Assembly (NCBI RefSeq): GCF_003946245.1
Contig: NZ_RHNN01000013.1
Span: 35,159-99,158, forward strand
Length of the DNA: 64,000 nucleotides
Direction: 5' to 3'
Origin: Levilactobacillus cerevisiae
GTDB lineage: Bacteria; Bacillota; Bacilli; Lactobacillales; Lactobacillaceae
A program made the position numbers and the translations under genes. The notes beneath the pieces were generated by a model that did no database searches, was not told where the DNA came from, and saw only the letters and a program-made list of their open reading frames with translations. This document shows, in pieces, positions 11,186-19,950 of this stretch. How positions within the stretch are numbered: position 1 is the stretch's first letter; every line of letters starts with the position of its first letter.

Positions 11186-12121
11186 ATGGGGATGACGGAC
11201 TTGCGAAATAAATTAGGACGACTGAACGGCTACCGGTGGCTAGCACTGGTGGTCAGTTTGGTGGCGGTATTCACGTTGGCGGGCTGCCAACCAACCACCC
11301 AGCCGAAACAGTCCGGTAAAATTAACGTGGTCGCCACGCTGGGATTCTACGGCGAGGCCGCGCAAGCTATTTTGGGCAATCAAGGCAACGTGCACACCAT
11401 CATCAACAGTCCCAGCATCGACGCCGAGAGCTATGAGCCGGACGTGAAGACGGCTAAATTGGTCGCTAAGGCCAACGTGGTGGTCGAGAATGGTCTAGGC
11501 TATGACAGCTGGATGGACCGCGTGGTGGCCGCAAATCAGGGCTCTGGGACGAAGACTTTGTCGATCGGCAAACTGATGGGCAAGACCACCGGGGACAATC
11601 CCCACCTGTGGTCGGATCCGACCGTCATGACCAAGGTGACCCAGCGACTGGTGAAGCAATTTAGTCGCTTGGAACCTAACCATGCGGCGGCCTTTAAACG
11701 CCGTGGCGCCGCTTACGAAAAACAGTTGGCGGTTCTGGCACAAACGGCTAAACAGATTAAGAAGAATGCCAATGGCCAACAAGTGGCGGTCAGCGAGCCC
11801 GTTTTCGATTTTGCCCTGACCGCGATGGGCTATAAAATTAGTGATGGGCACTTTGCCAAGTCGATTGAAGAGGACAGTGATCCCACGCCGGCTGACATCA
11901 CGCAGTTACAAGCGCAGATCAAGCAGCACAAGATTGCATTTTTTGTGGAAAATACCCAAAACTCCAGTAAGAATGTGACCGCCATGGTTCAGCTCGCCCG
12001 CAAGTACCACGTGCCGGTGGTCAAGGTGACGGAAACCATGCCAACTCATCAAACGTATCGGACCTGGATGCTCGCGCAATATCGCCAGGTTCAGCGGATT
12101 CAGGAGGAGAATCGTTCATGA
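11186..12121 (+). CDS. Zinc-type ABC transporter substrate-binding lipoprotein
   Basis: About 311 residues of the ZnuA/TroA cluster A-I family, which captures Zn or Mn outside the cell. The signal peptide ends in a lipobox LAGC (Cys34). Likely metal ligands are in VENGLGYDSWM, NPHLWSDP, ISDGHFAKSIEED and the late FFVENTQNSS region; there is no long His-rich loop. The start is 11186 or the ATG two codons later at 11192. ATGA couples it to the ATPase gene. The Zur-like box upstream favours zinc over manganese. Confidence 0.85.
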   Translation: MGMTDLRNKLGRLNGYRWLALVVSLVAVFTLAGCQPTTQPKQSGKINVVATLGFYGEAAQAILGNQGNVHTIINSPSIDAESYEPDVKTAKLVAKANVVVENGLGYDSWMDRVVAANQGSGTKTLSIGKLMGKTTGDNPHLWSDPTVMTKVTQRLVKQFSRLEPNHAAAFKRRGAAYEKQLAVLAQTAKQIKKNANGQQVAVSEPVFDFALTAMGYKISDGHFAKSIEEDSDPTPADITQLQAQIKQHKIAFFVENTQNSSKNVTAMVQLARKYHVPVVKVTETMPTHQTYRTWMLAQYRQVQRIQEENRS

Positions 12122-12819
12122 CGGAACCAGCAATTTTAAAACTTGAAAATTTGGGCGTGACCTTCCCCAATCATCCGGTGTTCACGGACCTCAATCTGAC
12201 AATTCATCAGGGGGAGTTCTGGAGCATCGTTGGGAAAAATGGGGTGGGTAAGACTACGTTGATGCGCGCCATCTTGCATCAATTACGGCCAACCACTGGG
12301 AAAGTGGCCTACCTGCCAGACGGTGGTAGCTTGAAGATTGGCTACGTCCCCCAATTTCGGAACATCGACAGCGATTATCCATTGACCATTAAAGACTTTG
12401 TTGGGCTTAACCTGACGGGGTGGAAGTGGCCGTGGTTGTCGCGCAAGGAACACGCGGAGATCGACCACATTTTGGCGGAGACGGGCTTGACGAAATTAGC
12501 CAAGCGGCCGATTGGTCAGGCGTCCGGTGGGGAACGGCAAAAGGCATATCTCGCACAGGCGTTGGTGGAATCGCCGAATTTGTTAATTTTGGATGAGTCG
12601 ACGGCCAGTCTGGATCCCGTCACCAAGACGGAGCTGCTGGACCTGGTCATCGAGTTGAATCAGCGGCTACATTTAACGGTGCTTTTCGTGACCCACGATA
12701 TTCCGATGGCCCGTAAGTACAGTTCACAATACCTGATGTTAACGCCAGCGGGCGCCGAACAAGGCCCCATCAGCGGCTTAACGCAGGAGAAGGTCTGGGA
12801 GGGCGAAAAAAATGTTTAG
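12118..12819 (+). CDS. Zinc-type ABC transporter ATP-binding protein
   Basis: A 233-residue ABC ATPase: Walker A GKNGVGKTT, signature ASGGERQ (first Ser-Gly-Gly kept), Walker B LLILDES and the switch His in VTHDIPM. It resembles ZnuC/AdcC. The start overlaps the binding protein by 4 bases and its own end overlaps the permease start by 8 bases, so the three genes form one operon. Confidence 0.92.
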   Translation: MTEPAILKLENLGVTFPNHPVFTDLNLTIHQGEFWSIVGKNGVGKTTLMRAILHQLRPTTGKVAYLPDGGSLKIGYVPQFRNIDSDYPLTIKDFVGLNLTGWKWPWLSRKEHAEIDHILAETGLTKLAKRPIGQASGGERQKAYLAQALVESPNLLILDESTASLDPVTKTELLDLVIELNQRLHLTVLFVTHDIPMARKYSSQYLMLTPAGAEQGPISGLTQEKVWEGEKNV

Positions 12820-13609
12820 TTATGAATTTATGCGCAACGCCTTCGCGGCTGGGACCATCATTGCGATTATTTGTGGGATCATGGGTGTCTTCGTGATTGC
12901 GAGAAACATGTCCTTTCTGACCCACACCTTATCAGAAATTGGTTTCTCTGGTGCGGCCTTTGGGGTCTTCGCCGGTTGGGCACCGCTGAACGGGATGCTC
13001 CTGTTCACGGTCGTCAGTTCGGTCATTGTCGGCCAGTTGAGTGCCCGGAGTGAACGCCGGGAAGCGGCTACTAGCGCCATTTCCGCCCTGTTCATTGGGC
13101 TAGGAATTCTGTTCCTCTCGTTGGCCAATAAAAACGCCAGCTACGCCACCAGCATTTTATTTGGGAGCGTCATCGGAATCAGTGCCAGCGACGTCCAACA
13201 AATGTTGTGGCTGTCCATCTTGGTGTTGATCGTCGTCTTCATTATTTATCGGTTCTTAAAATTCGATTCATTCGACCACACAGGCGCCCGGGTCAAGGGT
13301 TTGTGGACCAACACATTGTCGATCACGTTCCTGGTGCTGGTAGCGCTGAGTGTCAGCGTAGCGGCCCAAATCGTCGGTTCCCTGTTGATCTTCATCCTGT
13401 TAACCTTACCGGCAGCAACGGCAAAGTACTTCGCCCACACGGTAGGCGGCATGATGATCCTGGCGGTCGGGTTAGCGCTATTGGGCGTCTGGGCAGGCTT
13501 AACGCTGAGCTACGTCACCAACTACCCGGTATCCTTCTTCATTGCAGCAATTGAAGCCGTTTTTTACTTCTTGGCGCTGGGGTGGCAGAAGGTGCAAACG
13601 GCAGAATAG
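12812..13609 (+). CDS. Zinc-type ABC transporter permease
   Basis: A 265-residue ABC-3 (ZnuB/AdcB) permease with about eight hydrophobic helices; VFVIARNMSFLTHTLSEIGFSGAAFG and LLIFILLTLPAATAKYFAHT are characteristic. It is the last gene of the operon. The stop codon TAG is fused to the start of repeat C2 with no spacer. Confidence 0.92.
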   Translation: MFSYEFMRNAFAAGTIIAIICGIMGVFVIARNMSFLTHTLSEIGFSGAAFGVFAGWAPLNGMLLFTVVSSVIVGQLSARSERREAATSAISALFIGLGILFLSLANKNASYATSILFGSVIGISASDVQQMLWLSILVLIVVFIIYRFLKFDSFDHTGARVKGLWTNTLSITFLVLVALSVSVAAQIVGSLLIFILLTLPAATAKYFAHTVGGMMILAVGLALLGVWAGLTLSYVTNYPVSFFIAAIEAVFYFLALGWQKVQTAE

Positions 13610-13728
13610 AGTGCGGAGCGGGGCGGTTAACTGGCGAGCATTAACGGCGCTAAGTGAAGGCCCCTGGGCTTGGGGGCTTTGCTTAGCGTTGTTAAGCGGA
13701 ACCAGTTGCCCCGCGTAGCACGTTTCAG
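13610..13728 (+). repeat. Structured repeat family C, copy C2
   Basis: An interrupted hairpin starting at the base after the permease stop. GTGC/GCAC, internal loop GGA/GTA, GCGGGGC/GCCCCGC, AACTGG/CCAGTT, then the conserved GAGCATTAAC opposite GTTAAGCGGA, and an apical stem around GCTAAG/CTTAGC. The same shape recurs in C3-C7 with different paired bases. Confidence 0.8.
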
Positions 13729-14160
13729 AGGCTGCATATTTCCGAGTTGTTCCGTGGAGAACCAATCAAACGGGCTAAAGCAAGATAGGCTTAAAGGAAA
13801 GTCCCGCCTCGAGCAGGAGAGTGTTTCTGAACCAAAGTTAAGCGCAGGACCTGCCCGGTGTAGCACGTTTCAGAGGCTGCATATTTCCTCCGAGTTGTTC
13901 CGTGGGGAACCAATCAAACGGGCTAAAACAAGAGAAGCTCAAAGGAAAGTCCCGCCTCGAGCAGGAGAGTGTTTCTGAACCAAAGTTAAGCGCAGGGACC
14001 TGCCCCGTGTAGCACGTTTCAGAGGCTGCATATTTCCGAGTTGTTCCGTGGGGAACCAGTCAAACGGGCTAAAACAAGAGAAGCTCAAAGGAAAGTCCCG
14101 CCTCGAGCAGGAAGGCATTACTGAACCAAAGTTAAGCGCAGGGACCTGCCCGCATAGAAC
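13715..14160 (+). repeat. Tandem array of about 145-base units, three copies, derived from family C
   Basis: Units begin GTAGCACGTTTCAGAGGCTG at 13715, 13860 and 14009 (periods 145 and 149). Each holds the sequence of a second hairpin and ends in GTTAAGCGCAGG-ACCTGCCC, the right arm of family C. Units are over 90% identical by eye, with a 3-base TCC insertion in the second. No open frame is conserved through them. Confidence 0.8.
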
Positions 14161-14214
14161 CAGTTCAGCGACCTAAATCAGCAAACAAATAAAAATCACA
14201 AAGTCTCACCAGAG

Positions 14215-14241
14215 AGCCGGCCAAAGTGGTCAGCTTTTTTG
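14215..14241 (+). terminator. Possible terminator after the C2 tandem array
   Basis: AGCCGGCC pairs with GGTCAGCT (one mismatch, one G-U), followed by TTTTTT. Confidence 0.5.
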
Positions 14242-14294
14242 TTTACCATCTGTCACCGCTCCACGCACATCAGAAAATAACCACACCATCACGA

Positions 14295-14485
14295 GTGACC
14301 AGAGGCGGGTCAAGGTGATCAGCTGTGTCGATGGTCTTGGCTGAGGCCACTCAGCCTAGAGCATGGGACGACCTTGGAGACTGGCTGGGCTGTGCCAGGC
14401 TTCAAGGCAAGCTGGAAGACCGTTTCCCAGGTTGGAAGCGTTCCCCAAAGTAGAGCACCTGGAACCCGCTGCCAGAAACGCCAAA
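14295..14485 (+). repeat. Structured repeat family A, copy A4
   Basis: GGCGGGT pairs with ACCCGCT and AGGTG with CACCT in the outer stem; the conserved CAGCTGTGTCGATGGTCTTG, CATGGGACGACCTTGGAGAC and GGCTTCAAGG blocks follow. The first hairpin here is shortened to GGCTGAG/CTCAGCC. Confidence 0.72.
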
Positions 14486-14536
14486 CGTTTCCTAAAAATA
14501 GAAACACACATCCAATCGATTGGTCCTAGGTCAGGC

Positions 14537-14745
14537 CAGTGTTAGCCGCAGGGCGGGGGAAAATGAGCCAAGCCGTGGGAATTGCCTTAGTGGCGACAGC
14601 CGCTTAGGCAATTGATACTTTTGAGACGCTGAATTTGGCGGCTCAAAATAAGTCTGGAGACCGCCCTTTGGCTCCAGACGTTCGCCCACAGCGGTCCGGT
14701 CGCATTTTCCCCCGACCGGAGGCGAAACCAACGACCAGTCTGGCG
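14537..14745 (+). repeat. Structured repeat family B, copy B3
   Basis: GGCGGGGGAAAATG pairs with CATTTTCCCCCG at the base; hairpins AATTGCCTTAGTGGC/GCCGCTTAGGCAATT, TTTTGAG/CTCAAAA and GTCTGGAG/CTCCAGAC. The change CCC/GGG to GCC/GGC relative to B1 preserves pairing. It lies about 90 bases upstream of the PurR boxes, so outside the predicted purR transcript. Confidence 0.8.
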
Positions 14746-14830
14746 TAGACCAATCACCCAACAAAACCGTTAAAAACATGGAAAATACCATCCGATTTCT
14801 TAAATTTACCCAACTATTCTTAATTCTCAC

Positions 14831-14869
14831 GAAAATGTAACGAAAAACCCGAACATTTATGCTAAAATT
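14831..14869 (+). promoter_or_regulatory. PurR boxes and promoter of purR
   Basis: Three CGAA cores occur at 14831, 14842 and 14851. The last sits in ACCCGAACATT, which matches the PurBox consensus AWWWCCGAACWWT of Lactococcus at all but one position. TAAAAT at 14864-14869 is the likely -10. Autoregulation by PurR is inferred. Confidence 0.65.
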
Positions 14870-14912
14870 GGCTTTACAATTAACTCTAAAGAAAACAGTT
14901 GAGGTGAAGAAG

Positions 14913-15752
14913 TTGAAAGTCAGAAGAAGTGACCGGTTGGTCGACATGACCCGGTATTTGTTGGAACGACCGCATCAATTAGTATCATTGACATTTTTTG
15001 CGGCGCGTTATGAGTCGGCGAAGTCTTCCATCAGTGAAGACCTGACCATTTTAAAACGCACCTTCCAAGCACGGGGGACCGGGATTTTGGAGACGGTGCC
15101 GGGTGCTGCTGGTGGGGCGCGGTTCATTCCCTACATTTTAAGAGAAGAAGCCGAACAATTCGTAGATGAAATGATTACGGAACTGTCCGAAGCCGATCGT
15201 TACCTGCCAGGTGGTTACGTGTACATGTCCGATATTTTGGGACGGCCCGCAGCTTTACGGCAAATTGGTCGGATCTTAGCGACGCAGTACTTGAATCAAA
15301 ACGTTGACGTGGTTGTCACGGTGGCTACCAAGGGAATTCCTTTGGCCCAGAGTGTGGCGAACTACCTGAACGTGCCATTTGTGATTGTGCGTCATGATTC
15401 ACAAATCACGGAAGGTTCCACGGTCAGTGTCAATTACGTTTCCGGCTCAACGAAGCGTATCGAACGGATGGCGTTGTCTAAGCGGAGCGTGAAGCCTAAC
15501 TCACGGGTCCTCATCGTGGATGACTACATGAAGGGTGGCGGGACCGTTGGTGGTTTGCGCTCCCTGGTTGATGAGTTTGACTCACAACTGGCCGGCGTGG
15601 CTGTCTTTGCGGAAGGTGACTTCAGCGGGCAACGGACCGTCAGCAAGTACACGTCGCTACTGAAGATTCAGACGGCGGACGAACAGATTCGCGTTTCACA
15701 AGGGAACTACTTGACCCAAATCTTTGGCGACGAAAATTCCCAATTAAATTAG
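14913..15752 (+). CDS. purR: Purine operon regulator PurR
   Basis: A 279-residue PurR with an N-terminal winged helix (KVRRSDRLVDMTRYLLERP...SSISEDLTIL) and a C-terminal phosphoribosyltransferase-like domain carrying the PRPP motif VLIVDDYMKGGGT. It binds PRPP rather than catalysing a reaction. The start is a TTG at 14913 with GAGGTG at 14901-14906, matching the length and N-terminus of Bacillus PurR; the open frame extends upstream to 14859 but over the promoter. It precedes glmU by 16 bases, the usual Firmicutes order. Confidence 0.95.
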   Translation: MKVRRSDRLVDMTRYLLERPHQLVSLTFFAARYESAKSSISEDLTILKRTFQARGTGILETVPGAAGGARFIPYILREEAEQFVDEMITELSEADRYLPGGYVYMSDILGRPAALRQIGRILATQYLNQNVDVVVTVATKGIPLAQSVANYLNVPFVIVRHDSQITEGSTVSVNYVSGSTKRIERMALSKRSVKPNSRVLIVDDYMKGGGTVGGLRSLVDEFDSQLAGVAVFAEGDFSGQRTVSKYTSLLKIQTADEQIRVSQGNYLTQIFGDENSQLN

Positions 15753-15768
15753 CTAGGAGAGATTTGGA

Positions 15769-17148
15769 ATGACTACCAGAAATACCATTATCCTCGCTGC
15801 CGGTAAGGGCACCCGGATGAAATCGAAGCTGTATAAAGTCTTGCATCAAGTGTGTGGCAAGGCCATGGTTGACCACGTGTTGACGCAGGTTGAACAGACT
15901 AAGATGGACAAAATTGTGACGGTCGTGGGCTACGGTGCCGACGACGTTGAGACCACGTTGGGCAAGCGGACGCAATACGCGTTACAAGCCAAGCAATTGG
16001 GGACCGGTCACGCCGTCTTACAAACGGAACCGATGCTCAAGGACGAAGAGGGCACGACGCTGATTGTCAGTGGCGATACCCCGCTGTTCCGCGCAGAAAC
16101 TTTTGACGACCTATTTGCCTATCACGAAGCCAAGCATGCCGCGGCGACCGTGTTAACGTCCATCGCACCCGACCCAACCGGTTACGGCCGGATTGTCCGC
16201 AACAACATCGGCATTGTCGAAAAGATTGTGGAACAAAAGGATGCCAGCTCCGAAGAACAAGAAATTCACGAAATCAACACCGGGGTTTACGTTTTCGACA
16301 ACCAAAAGTTGTTCAAGGCGCTCCATGAAACCTCTAACGACAACGCCCAGGGCGAATACTACCTGACCGACGTGATTGAAATTTTGAAGCACCAAGGGGA
16401 CATCGTGGCCGCTTACCAAATGGCTGACTTCGATGAATCCATGGGCGTCAACGACCGGGTTGCTCTGGCTGCTGCAACGAAAATCATGCGTGACCGGATT
16501 AACGAAGCCCACATGCGTAACGGGGTCACCCTGATTGATCCCGCGACGACTTACATTGATGCCGGCGTGAAGATTGGTTCCGACACCATCATCGAACCGG
16601 GCGTTCTACTGAAGGGCGACACGGTGATTGGTGAGGACTGCTACATCGGTGCGCATTCTGAATTACGTAATGCCAAATTGGCCGACCACGTGACGGTTAC
16701 CTCTTCATTGTTGGAAGATTCCGACATGGCGAGCGGCTCAAACATTGGTCCTAACAGTCATTTACGACCTGAATCACACATTGGGCCTAAGGTTCACCTG
16801 GGCAACTTTGTGGAAGTGAAGAAGGCAACCATCGCCGAAGGCACCAAGGTGGGGCATTTGACCTACGTTGGGAACGCCAAGCTGGGTAAGAACATCAATG
16901 TCGGCTGTGGCGTGGTCTTCGTCAACTACGACGGTAAGAACAAGCACGAGACGGTCGTGGGCGACGATGCCTTTATCGGCTCCAACTCGAACTTAGTTGC
17001 GCCGTTGGACGTGGCTGACCACAGTTTCATCGCCGCCGGGTCGACAATCACTGATTCTGTGAAGCAATACGACATGGCGATCGCCCGGGAACGACAGACG
17101 AATAAACCCAATTATTATCAAAAACTACCATATCGTGGCGAAGATTAA
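15769..17148 (+). CDS. glmU: Bifunctional UDP-GlcNAc pyrophosphorylase / GlcN-1-P acetyltransferase
   Basis: 459 residues. The N-terminal nucleotidyltransferase has the signature [18 protein letters not shown]; the C-terminal half is a left-handed beta helix of hexapeptide repeats ending in the acetyltransferase site ([26 protein letters not shown]). It makes UDP-GlcNAc for peptidoglycan and wall glycans. AGGAGAG precedes the ATG. Co-transcription with purR is likely. Confidence 0.97.
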   Translation: MTTRNTIILAAGKGTRMKSKLYKVLHQVCGKAMVDHVLTQVEQTKMDKIVTVVGYGADDVETTLGKRTQYALQAKQLGTGHAVLQTEPMLKDEEGTTLIVSGDTPLFRAETFDDLFAYHEAKHAAATVLTSIAPDPTGYGRIVRNNIGIVEKIVEQKDASSEEQEIHEINTGVYVFDNQKLFKALHETSNDNAQGEYYLTDVIEILKHQGDIVAAYQMADFDESMGVNDRVALAAATKIMRDRINEAHMRNGVTLIDPATTYIDAGVKIGSDTIIEPGVLLKGDTVIGEDCYIGAHSELRNAKLADHVTVTSSLLEDSDMASGSNIGPNSHLRPESHIGPKVHLGNFVEVKKATIAEGTKVGHLTYVGNAKLGKNINVGCGVVFVNYDGKNKHETVVGDDAFIGSNSNLVAPLDVADHSFIAAGSTITDSVKQYDMAIARERQTNKPNYYQKLPYRGED

Positions 17149-17230
17149 GCCGAAGCTCTTGTGTTTCCGCACGCGATAGCATAAAATTGTTGTAGGAATT
17201 CAGGCAGACTATAGGCTATTGGAGGAAATT

Positions 17231-18211
17231 ATGGCTACGCAATATTTTGACCCTAAACTAAAGATTTTTGCGTTGAACTCCAACAAACCGTTGGCAGAAA
17301 AGATTGCTAACGAAGTTGGTGTCGAATTAGGGAAAACCTCGGTGGACCGGTTCAGCGACGGCGAAATTCGGATTAACATTGAACAGAGCGTTCGGGGTAG
17401 TCACGTTTACGTGATTCAGTCCACGTCCGCTCCCGTCAACGATAATTTGATGGAACTGTTGATCATGATTGATGCGCTGCGACGGGCAAGTGCGGCCACC
17501 ATTAACGTGGTCATTCCGTATTACGGCTACGCGCGGCAAGATCGTAAAGCGCGTTCCCGCGAACCAATCACGGCGAAATTAGTCGCTAACATGTTACAAA
17601 CGGCCGGTGTGACCCGGGTCCTAGCGTTGGACCTGCATGCCGCCCAAATTCAAGGATTCTTCGACGTTCCAGTTGACCATTTGATGGGTGCGCCGCTGTT
17701 AGCGGACTACTTTATCAACAGTGGTTTGGCTGAAGATGCCGTTGTTGTGTCACCGGACCATGGTGGTGTGACGCGGGCACGGGCGTTGGCTGAATTCTTG
17801 AAGGCCCCAATTGCCATTATCGACAAGCGCCGGCCAAGAGCAAACGTGGCAGAAATCATGAACATCATCGGTGATGTCAAAGGTAAGCGTTGCATCATGA
17901 TCGACGATATGATTGATACGGCTGGGACGATTACATTGGGTTCGCGAGCATTAATGGAAGCGGGCGCCAAGGAAGTCTACGCCAGCTGTACCCACCCCGT
18001 TTTGTCCGGTCCAGCGATTGAACGAATCGAAAAGTCACCAATCAAGAAGTTGGTTGTGACGGATTCAATTCAATTAACGGCCGAAAAGCAAATTGATAAG
18101 ATCGAACAAATCTCAGTTGGTCCACTGATTGGTCAAGCCATCAAGCGAATCAACGAAAACCGGCCAGTCAGCCCATTGTTCAAGAACCGTTTCCACAGTC
18201 AAGAACAATAA
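17231..18211 (+). CDS. prs: Ribose-phosphate pyrophosphokinase
   Basis: A 326-residue class I PRPP synthetase that converts ribose 5-phosphate and ATP to PRPP, the ligand of PurR encoded two genes upstream. Motifs: [11 protein letters not shown], the flexible loop [16 protein letters not shown], the PRPP-binding [17 protein letters not shown] at 17231 with TTGGAGGAAATT immediately before; the TTG in that sequence is not needed as a start. Repeat C3 follows about 50 bases after the stop. Confidence 0.97.
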   Translation: MATQYFDPKLKIFALNSNKPLAEKIANEVGVELGKTSVDRFSDGEIRINIEQSVRGSHVYVIQSTSAPVNDNLMELLIMIDALRRASAATINVVIPYYGYARQDRKARSREPITAKLVANMLQTAGVTRVLALDLHAAQIQGFFDVPVDHLMGAPLLADYFINSGLAEDAVVVSPDHGGVTRARALAEFLKAPIAIIDKRRPRANVAEIMNIIGDVKGKRCIMIDDMIDTAGTITLGSRALMEAGAKEVYASCTHPVLSGPAIERIEKSPIKKLVVTDSIQLTAEKQIDKIEQISVGPLIGQAIKRINENRPVSPLFKNRFHSQEQ

Positions 18212-18261
18212 AGAGACAAGGAGACTCAAGGCGGCGCGGGCTGGCTTGGGCCTTTTTGGTA

Positions 18262-18381
18262 GAGTGCGGAGCGAGCCGCTTAGGTCCTGAGCATTAACAT
18301 CGGTTCAGTGATGACCCTGGGCTTGGGTCATTGCTGAACCGGGGTTAAGCGCAGGGACCTGGCTCGCGTAGCACGTTTCAG
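18262..18381 (+). repeat. Structured repeat family C, copy C3
   Basis: GTGC/GCAC, GCGAGCC/GGCTCGC and AGGTCC/GGACCT pair, with GAGCATTAAC opposite GGTTAAGCGCAGG and an apical stem GGTTCAG/CTGAACC then ATGACCC/GGGTCAT. It begins right after CTTTTTGGTA, the tail of a weak terminator-like hairpin behind prs. Confidence 0.82.
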
Positions 18382-18441
18382 ATTAAAAACAAAGCACCAC
18401 CAAAGCACCACCCTCACCATCAACCCAAAGGAATGAACTGA

Positions 18442-18795
18442 ATGAAAAACTGGAAAAGAGCGGCGACCGGAACCGTAGCGGCGGGCCTGTTAGTTGCATT
18501 AGTCATGAAAATTATCGGCCAATCGTTTATGGTCATCGGCAACCTGCTGTTCATGGTGGGCTTGGTACTCATCGTGTTCGGCGCCATTTGCGTCCTAGCC
18601 AAGGGTCACCTGTTTACGGGCTGGCGGCACTTATGGCACCGCAAAGAAAAGGTCGAACCGTTACCCGGTGAAAAGGTACCAGTACGGCAGGTAGCCAGCA
18701 CGAAGAACGCGCCAATCGTGGTGAACACGTTGGCTCGGTTTGGGCTGGTTAGCGGCATCTGTTACATCATTTTGGGTGTCGTATTTACAATTTAA
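18442..18795 (+). CDS. Small membrane protein, DUF3899-like
   Basis: 117 residues with three hydrophobic segments (about 8-27, 31-53 and 92-116). A cytoplasmic basic linker RHLWHRKEKVEPLPGEK lies between the second and third. Layout and FMVGLVLIVFGAICVLAKGHLF resemble the DUF3899 family; the family call is from memory of its pattern and is moderate. It has its own ATG with AAAGGAATG upstream and a terminator directly after. Function unknown. Confidence 0.7.
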   Translation: MKNWKRAATGTVAAGLLVALVMKIIGQSFMVIGNLLFMVGLVLIVFGAICVLAKGHLFTGWRHLWHRKEKVEPLPGEKVPVRQVASTKNAPIVVNTLARFGLVSGICYIILGVVFTI

Positions 18796-18805
18796 TTAAA
18801 AAATT

Positions 18806-18837
18806 AGGCACTCGGCTGTGACGGCTGAGTGCCTTTT
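18806..18837 (+). terminator. Rho-independent terminator
   Basis: GGCACTCGGC pairs with GGCTGAGTGCC, followed by TTTTT. Confidence 0.85.
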
Positions 18838-18875
18838 TGAAATGATTTGGTTGATTGAAGGTTCTGCCGAAAAAA

Positions 18876-19784
18876 TTATGCATCAGTGATGGTGGCACGC
18901 TTTTGTTGTAACAGATGATGCAAAGCGGGATTACTGTTTTGCGGGTCATAAACCATCACGATTCTGTATTCCTGCGAGTCCAATTCAAAAGGACGGTAGA
19001 CAATGTTGTCAGTGCTTGCAGAACCGGTGTCTAAAAGCCCGGCTGGATAAAAGGCCACGGCCTGGTTAAGTGCTACCAGCAATTGCATTTGCTCGATGCT
19101 GGGGACCCGTTGAACGTGTTTCGTCTGCTGACTTTGTGGAATGCTAGCCAAGAAGCTTTCAAGCAAGAAGGTTGAGCTTTCAGGGCTGTAGTACAGGATA
19201 GGAATCTCTTGTAGATCGGTCACTTTAATCTTTTGCTGTTCTGCTAATGGGTTGTCCGCACTAAGTCCTAGGACCATTTCGCCAGAAAAAATCGGTAAAA
19301 CGGTCAGTGAGGAAGTTTCGGGCAGGACTGATTGCCCATACTCGATGGAGTAAGCAATGTCCAACGCTCCTCGGTGAATACTCTTGACCAAGTGTTCATT
19401 GCTTGCCTCACGAATGGTCACGTGAACGTCCGGATGGTCTGCTTTTAATTGATGGACGTCGGCTTGTAGTAAATGACTTTCAAAGATGGAAAAATAACCG
19501 ATGCGTAAGGTCTGACTACTGAGGTGATCTAGTCCATGCAATTCGTGAACGGCATTGTTGTAATGATTCACAATGTCTTGTGCTTCGGCCCAGAAAAAAT
19601 GGCCTTGCGTGTTTAACGTAATTGTATTGGCTTTTCGCTGGAAAAGGGTGACACCAAGTTCAGATTCAAGCTGGCGAATTTGTTTTGAAACAGCCCGTTG
19701 TGAAAGGAAATGGCGGTCGGCAACTTGCTTAAAACTCCCATACTGAGCGACTTCTAAAAATAAATGCAGATGATCAATGTCCAA
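18876..19784 (-). CDS. LysR-family transcriptional regulator
   Basis: 302 residues: N-terminal winged helix MDIDHLHLFLEVAQYGSFKQ with the recognition helix SQRAVSKQIRQLESELG, then a periplasmic-binding-like effector domain. It is divergent from the flavoprotein pair at 19951 across 166 bases that hold two dyads, the usual layout for a LysR regulator of its neighbours. The ligand is unknown. Confidence 0.92.
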   Translation of the reverse strand: MDIDHLHLFLEVAQYGSFKQVADRHFLSQRAVSKQIRQLESELGVTLFQRKANTITLNTQGHFFWAEAQDIVNHYNNAVHELHGLDHLSSQTLRIGYFSIFESHLLQADVHQLKADHPDVHVTIREASNEHLVKSIHRGALDIAYSIEYGQSVLPETSSLTVLPIFSGEMVLGLSADNPLAEQQKIKVTDLQEIPILYYSPESSTFLLESFLASIPQSQQTKHVQRVPSIEQMQLLVALNQAVAFYPAGLLDTGSASTDNIVYRPFELDSQEYRIVMVYDPQNSNPALHHLLQQKRATITDA

Positions 19785-19812
19785 GAATTTCCCTCCTAGG
19801 GGTTAGATTTAG

Positions 19813-19872
19813 TTCGCCTGGCGAATTCTTTTGTGACTATATTAACATACACGTGTGCTTTAGAATATAGTC
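19813..19872 (+). promoter_or_regulatory. Candidate LysR operator region
   Basis: Two dyads lie between the divergent genes: the perfect TTCGCC-T-GGCGAA at 19813-19825, and a 38-base imperfect palindrome at 19835-19872 with GACTATA...ATATAGTC arms around CACGTG. Either could be the regulator's site. Confidence 0.45.
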
Positions 19873-19950
19873 ATTCGATAGGATATGCAGCAAGAGAAAA
19901 TTTTTTTGAATCTAATTGTGTATAAATTCACTTTCTAAAACGGAGGAAAA

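Noticed and set aside
13627..13978. Open frames on both strands in the tandem repeats
   Set aside because: They arise from the repeat units and change frame between units because the periods (145, 149) are not multiples of three.
13715..14160. CRISPR-like array
   Set aside because: The repeated unit is about 145 bases with no short repeat/unique spacer pattern, and no cas genes are present.
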